26,643 nt of DNA from JAZNOQ01 sp045589215 (lineage in GTDB: Bacteria; Bacillota; Clostridia; Oscillospirales; CAG-272), in NCBI GenBank assembly GCA_045589215.1, contig JAZNOQ010000174.1, forward strand, positions 1 to 26,643, in the 5' to 3' direction. Below are positions 24,616 to 26,643 of this stretch, piece after piece. Both the position numbers and the translations under genes were made by a program. Below the pieces are notes generated by a model, which saw nothing but the letters and a program-made list of their open reading frames with translations, did not search any database and was not told the origin of the DNA. The number at the start of each line of letters is the position of its first letter. The first letter of the stretch is position 1.

Positions 24616-25103
24616 CAGTTGTTGCCTCCTTCTGCGCGAAGTTCCTCAATGATGCCTGCAATAGCGGAAACCGCTACCTTGGGGTACACCTTACCGTTGA
24701 TCTGTACTGCGGGAGCAATGCCGCAAGCACCGATGCAACGGAGCGCATCAAGGGTGAACATTCCGTCTGCGGTCGTCTCGCCGGGAGCAATGCCGAGCAG
24801 CTCGGAGAACTTATCAATAACCTGCTGTGCGCCCTTAACGTAGCACGCAGTACCGAGGCAAACGCCTACGATGTACTTACCCTTCGGCTTGAGAGAGAAG
24901 AAGGAATAGAAGGTAACAACGCCGTAGATCTGGGCAACGCTGATACCCGTTCTCTTGCTGACGATCTCCTGAACATCGAGCGGAATATATCCGTATTCCT
25001 TCTGGATGTCGCTGAGGATCATCATCAAGGGAGTCTTTTCATCGGCATATCTGTCGCAGATCGCGTTGATCTGCGCGACGGCCGTATCGCTGATATGAGC
25101 CAT
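24615..25103 (-). CDS. hydC: Bifurcating hydrogenase subunit HydC (NuoE-like)
   Basis: 162 residues with AAGGAGGG ahead of the ATG. The N-terminal helical bundle includes ILSDIQKEYGYIPLDVQEIVSKRTGISVAQIYGVVTFYSFF, and the thioredoxin-like [2Fe-2S] domain has four cysteines in CLGTACYVKGA and CIGACGIAP, the NuoE pattern. It passes electrons between HydB and HydA. It is the first gene of the operon, with a consensus promoter about 100 bases upstream. Operon order hydC-hydB-hydA and overlapping reading frames support one complex. Confidence 0.95.
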   Translation of the reverse strand: MAHISDTAVAQINAICDRYADEKTPLMMILSDIQKEYGYIPLDVQEIVSKRTGISVAQIYGVVTFYSFFSLKPKGKYIVGVCLGTACYVKGAQQVIDKFSELLGIAPGETTADGMFTLDALRCIGACGIAPAVQINGKVYPKVAVSAIAGIIEELRAEGGNN

Positions 25104-25210
25104 TTTTTAGCCCTCCTTTAATTATTGACACGTGATAGTATTTGCGCCTGAATTGCCTCGCAGAGCTATACTTTCCGCGAGAAAACAGACGGGTACATAT
25201 TACATCCTAC

Positions 25211-25239
25211 ATTATAACAAACGAGCGAACGGATGTCAA
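25211..25239 (-). promoter_or_regulatory. Promoter of the hydCBA operon
   Basis: On the minus strand, TTGACA (25234-25239), a 17-base spacer and TATAAT (25211-25216). It leaves a 5' leader of about 100 bases. I saw no convincing Rex-type operator (TTGTTAA-type dyad). Confidence 0.9.
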
Positions 25240-25301
25240 GAGGAAATATGTCGGATTTTCAACAAATTGATATATTTTTCACAATTTTTTGCGAACGTTT
25301 T

Positions 25302-25319
25302 AGTTAGCATTCGCTAACT
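25302..25319. promoter_or_regulatory. Inverted repeat between the divergent hyd and SGNH promoters
   Basis: AGTTAGC (25302-25308), a 4-base spacer and GCTAACT (25313-25319), with A-run on the left side of the minus strand and T-run on the plus. It lies 63 bases upstream of the hyd -35 and 26 bases before the SGNH -35. Either a short terminator or a shared operator. Confidence 0.45.
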
Positions 25320-25344
25320 TTTTGTGCTTTTCTCACAATTTTGC

Positions 25345-25373
25345 TTGACAGTGCAGGGGATATATGGTATACT
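25345..25373 (+). promoter_or_regulatory. Promoter of the SGNH hydrolase gene
   Basis: TTGACA (25345-25350), a 17-base spacer and TATACT (25368-25373), 56 bases before the start codon. Confidence 0.88.
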
Positions 25374-25429
25374 GTCTTTGAGTATCAGAAGGTCTGTTCA
25401 GACGTTTTTACTGCGAAAGGGGCTAATGG

Positions 25430-26533
25430 ATGTACGAGCTGACACGGGAAAAGCAAGACGAGCTTCGTGCTCTTACTACATATAAGGATGCTTTTTTTCA
25501 CGATGCGAGGGAGGACTGCTTCCGCATCTACGGGCTTTACGAGCCGTATGGAGGGGGACGCTACTGTCGGATCCCCGAAGTGGTCGCAGAGGCAGCGAGT
25601 GTAAAGGTCGCGATCAGAAATTACAATACTGCAGGCGGGAGAATCCGCTTTAAGACCGATTCGCAGTATCTTGTGATCTATATGAAAGGGAGCTGTGTGA
25701 AAAGCCTTAGCTTTGACCTCTATATTGAGGACCCGAAGATCGCCGGAGGAGCTCCTTATTCTGCCTTTGTACAGCTGCTCCGTATTTCGGGCAGATATTC
25801 GGAGAATTCCTTTTCGGGGAGGGTCTATCTGCCTGAGGGAGAACATTCGTATACCTTGAATCTTCCGCTTCTCAGAGGCTTTGAGGAGCTTTACATCGGG
25901 CTTTCGGAGGGCGCAACGCTGAAGGAGGGTGTTCCATACAGAAACGAGAAGCCGATCGTCTTTTACGGAAGCTCGATCACGCAGGGCGTGGGCGCGTCCC
26001 GTCCCGGACTTTCTTATAATTCTATCGTTTGCCGCAGACTGAATGCGCATTACGTGAACCTCGGCTTTGCAAGCGCCGCGAAGGCGGAGGACGTGATGAT
26101 CGAATATCTTGCGTCGCTTGATATGTGCTTCTTCGTGCAAGACTATGACCACAGTGCGCCGAGCCCCGAATATCTCCGTGAAACGCATTATAAGCTCTAT
26201 AAGCGCGTGCGTGAGACGCATCCCGATATCCCGATCTTGATGCTTTCGCGCCCGGATTTCCACTTCTACAACAAGAAAGGTGTTCTTCGTACAGAGGATT
26301 CGGTGAGACGCAGAGACGTTGTGATCGAAACCTTCCGCAAGGCGCGCGAGGAGGGCGACAGCCGTGTCTGGTTCATAGACGGTGAGAGCTTCTTCGCGGG
26401 TCCCGACGAGTGCGAATGCACGGTCGACGGTGTGCATCCGAGTGATATCGGCATGCTGAAGATGGCAGACTCTATTCACCGCGCGATGCTTCGGATCTTG
26501 CGAGAGGTTCCTTTTCTGAAGGACGAAGGATAA
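25430..26533 (+). CDS. SGNH/GDSL-type hydrolase with N-terminal beta domain
   Basis: 367 residues; AAAGGGG about 10 bases upstream of the ATG. Residues 1-165 form a jelly-roll-like N-terminal domain. The SGNH catalytic domain follows: block I VFYGSSITQG with the Ser nucleophile in GSSI, block II NLGFASAAKAED (Gly to the oxyanion hole), block III-like FFVQDYDHSAPSPEYL, and the terminal Asp-His pair in CTVDGVHPSDIGM. All triad elements are there. The layout resembles carbohydrate-esterase-like intracellular hydrolases of gut Clostridia; no signal peptide is seen, so it probably acts on imported acylated sugars. A close paralog starts 57 bases downstream. It is divergent from the hydrogenase operon. 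Confidence 0.88.
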   Translation: MYELTREKQDELRALTTYKDAFFHDAREDCFRIYGLYEPYGGGRYCRIPEVVAEAASVKVAIRNYNTAGGRIRFKTDSQYLVIYMKGSCVKSLSFDLYIEDPKIAGGAPYSAFVQLLRISGRYSENSFSGRVYLPEGEHSYTLNLPLLRGFEELYIGLSEGATLKEGVPYRNEKPIVFYGSSITQGVGASRPGLSYNSIVCRRLNAHYVNLGFASAAKAEDVMIEYLASLDMCFFVQDYDHSAPSPEYLRETHYKLYKRVRETHPDIPILMLSRPDFHFYNKKGVLRTEDSVRRRDVVIETFRKAREEGDSRVWFIDGESFFAGPDECECTVDGVHPSDIGMLKMADSIHRAMLRILREVPFLKDEG

Positions 26534-26590
26534 GATGGCACGGTAAAAGCAAAAAATATTTTAAACTTATACATATGGAGGACGTTTGGT

Positions 26591-26643
26591 ATGTTTGAAT
26601 TGACAAAGGAAAAACAGGACGAGCTTCGTCTCCTTACTGCCTT
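26591..26643 (+). CDS. Second SGNH hydrolase paralog, cut by the window end
   Basis: Only 17 codons are in the window (MFELTKEKQDELRLLTA...). They match the start of the preceding gene (MYELTREKQDELRALTT) at 13 of 17 positions, including the TxEKQDELR motif, so this is a tandem paralog. A GGAGG site is 9 bases upstream, and no terminator is seen in the 57-base gap, so the two are probably cotranscribed. Confidence 0.75.
   Translation, partial: MFELTKEKQDELRLLTA

Noticed and set aside
22825..24843. 672-codon plus-strand open frame opposite hydB and hydC
   Set aside because: It is the antisense shadow of two clearly conserved genes with iron-sulfur and NADH motifs; its translation has no family features.
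25104..25260. Rex (NADH-sensing) operator for the hydrogenase operon
   Set aside because: TTGTTATAATG overlaps the -10 box but the second half of the Rex dyad is missing.
25385..26479. 364-codon minus-strand open frame opposite the SGNH hydrolase
   Set aside because: The plus strand has all SGNH motifs, a promoter and a start; the minus frame has none.

Overview
The window looks like a chromosome segment of a strictly anaerobic, fermentative member of the Bacillota (class Clostridia, probably a gut Oscillospirales or Christensenellales-type lineage). Evidence: GGAGG-type ribosome binding sites, canonical TTGACA/TATAAT promoters with 17-bp spacers, and a complete three-gene electron-bifurcating [FeFe] hydrogenase operon with close lepA-hemW and smpB genes. 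I cannot name the species.

Bases 1 to about 13,750 are accessory. They open with the C-terminal part of a type I restriction HsdR subunit. Fourteen bases later comes a 990-residue protein joining a calcineurin-like phosphoesterase to a P-loop (STAND-like) NTPase, and then a candidate structured RNA. Next are a YjbR/MmcQ-like protein, a zinc-ribbon amidoligase translationally coupled to a class II glutamine amidotransferase (frameshifted here), a small serine resolvase, a DUF3846 protein and two tiny ORFs. A short MOBP-like relaxase (minus strand) is divergent from an unrecognised AT-rich gene, with a palindrome-rich interval between them. A P4-type SF3 helicase, a 44-residue ORF, a large serine recombinase and a run of 12-bp repeats finish the block. 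This reads as one integrative/mobilizable element or a stack of them, carrying defence and peptide-modification cargo.

From the tRNA-Ser gene (13797-13889, minus) onward the content is core-like: a NUDIX hydrolase, an FAD-dependent oxidoreductase, tRNA-Thr and tRNA-Arg followed by a tRNA-Arg 3'-end remnant, a YitT membrane protein, lepA, hemW and smpB. These are followed by the convergent hydrogenase operon (hydC-hydB-hydA order of transcription) and two tandem SGNH-hydrolase paralogs, the second cut by the window end.

How the genes may work together: HsdR and the phosphoesterase-NTPase appear to share a transcript, suggesting a layered anti-phage island. The amidoligase and amidotransferase fit a known pairing in which ammonia from glutamine is used to build amide bonds. 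Relaxase, SF3 helicase and serine recombinases would give mobilization, replication and integration. HydABC would couple NADH and reduced ferredoxin oxidation to hydrogen production. The most novel-looking signals are the phosphoesterase-NTPase with the pseudoknot-like RNA behind it, the zinc-ribbon amidoligase module, and the unknown 371-residue protein with its 19-bp inverted-repeat promoter region.
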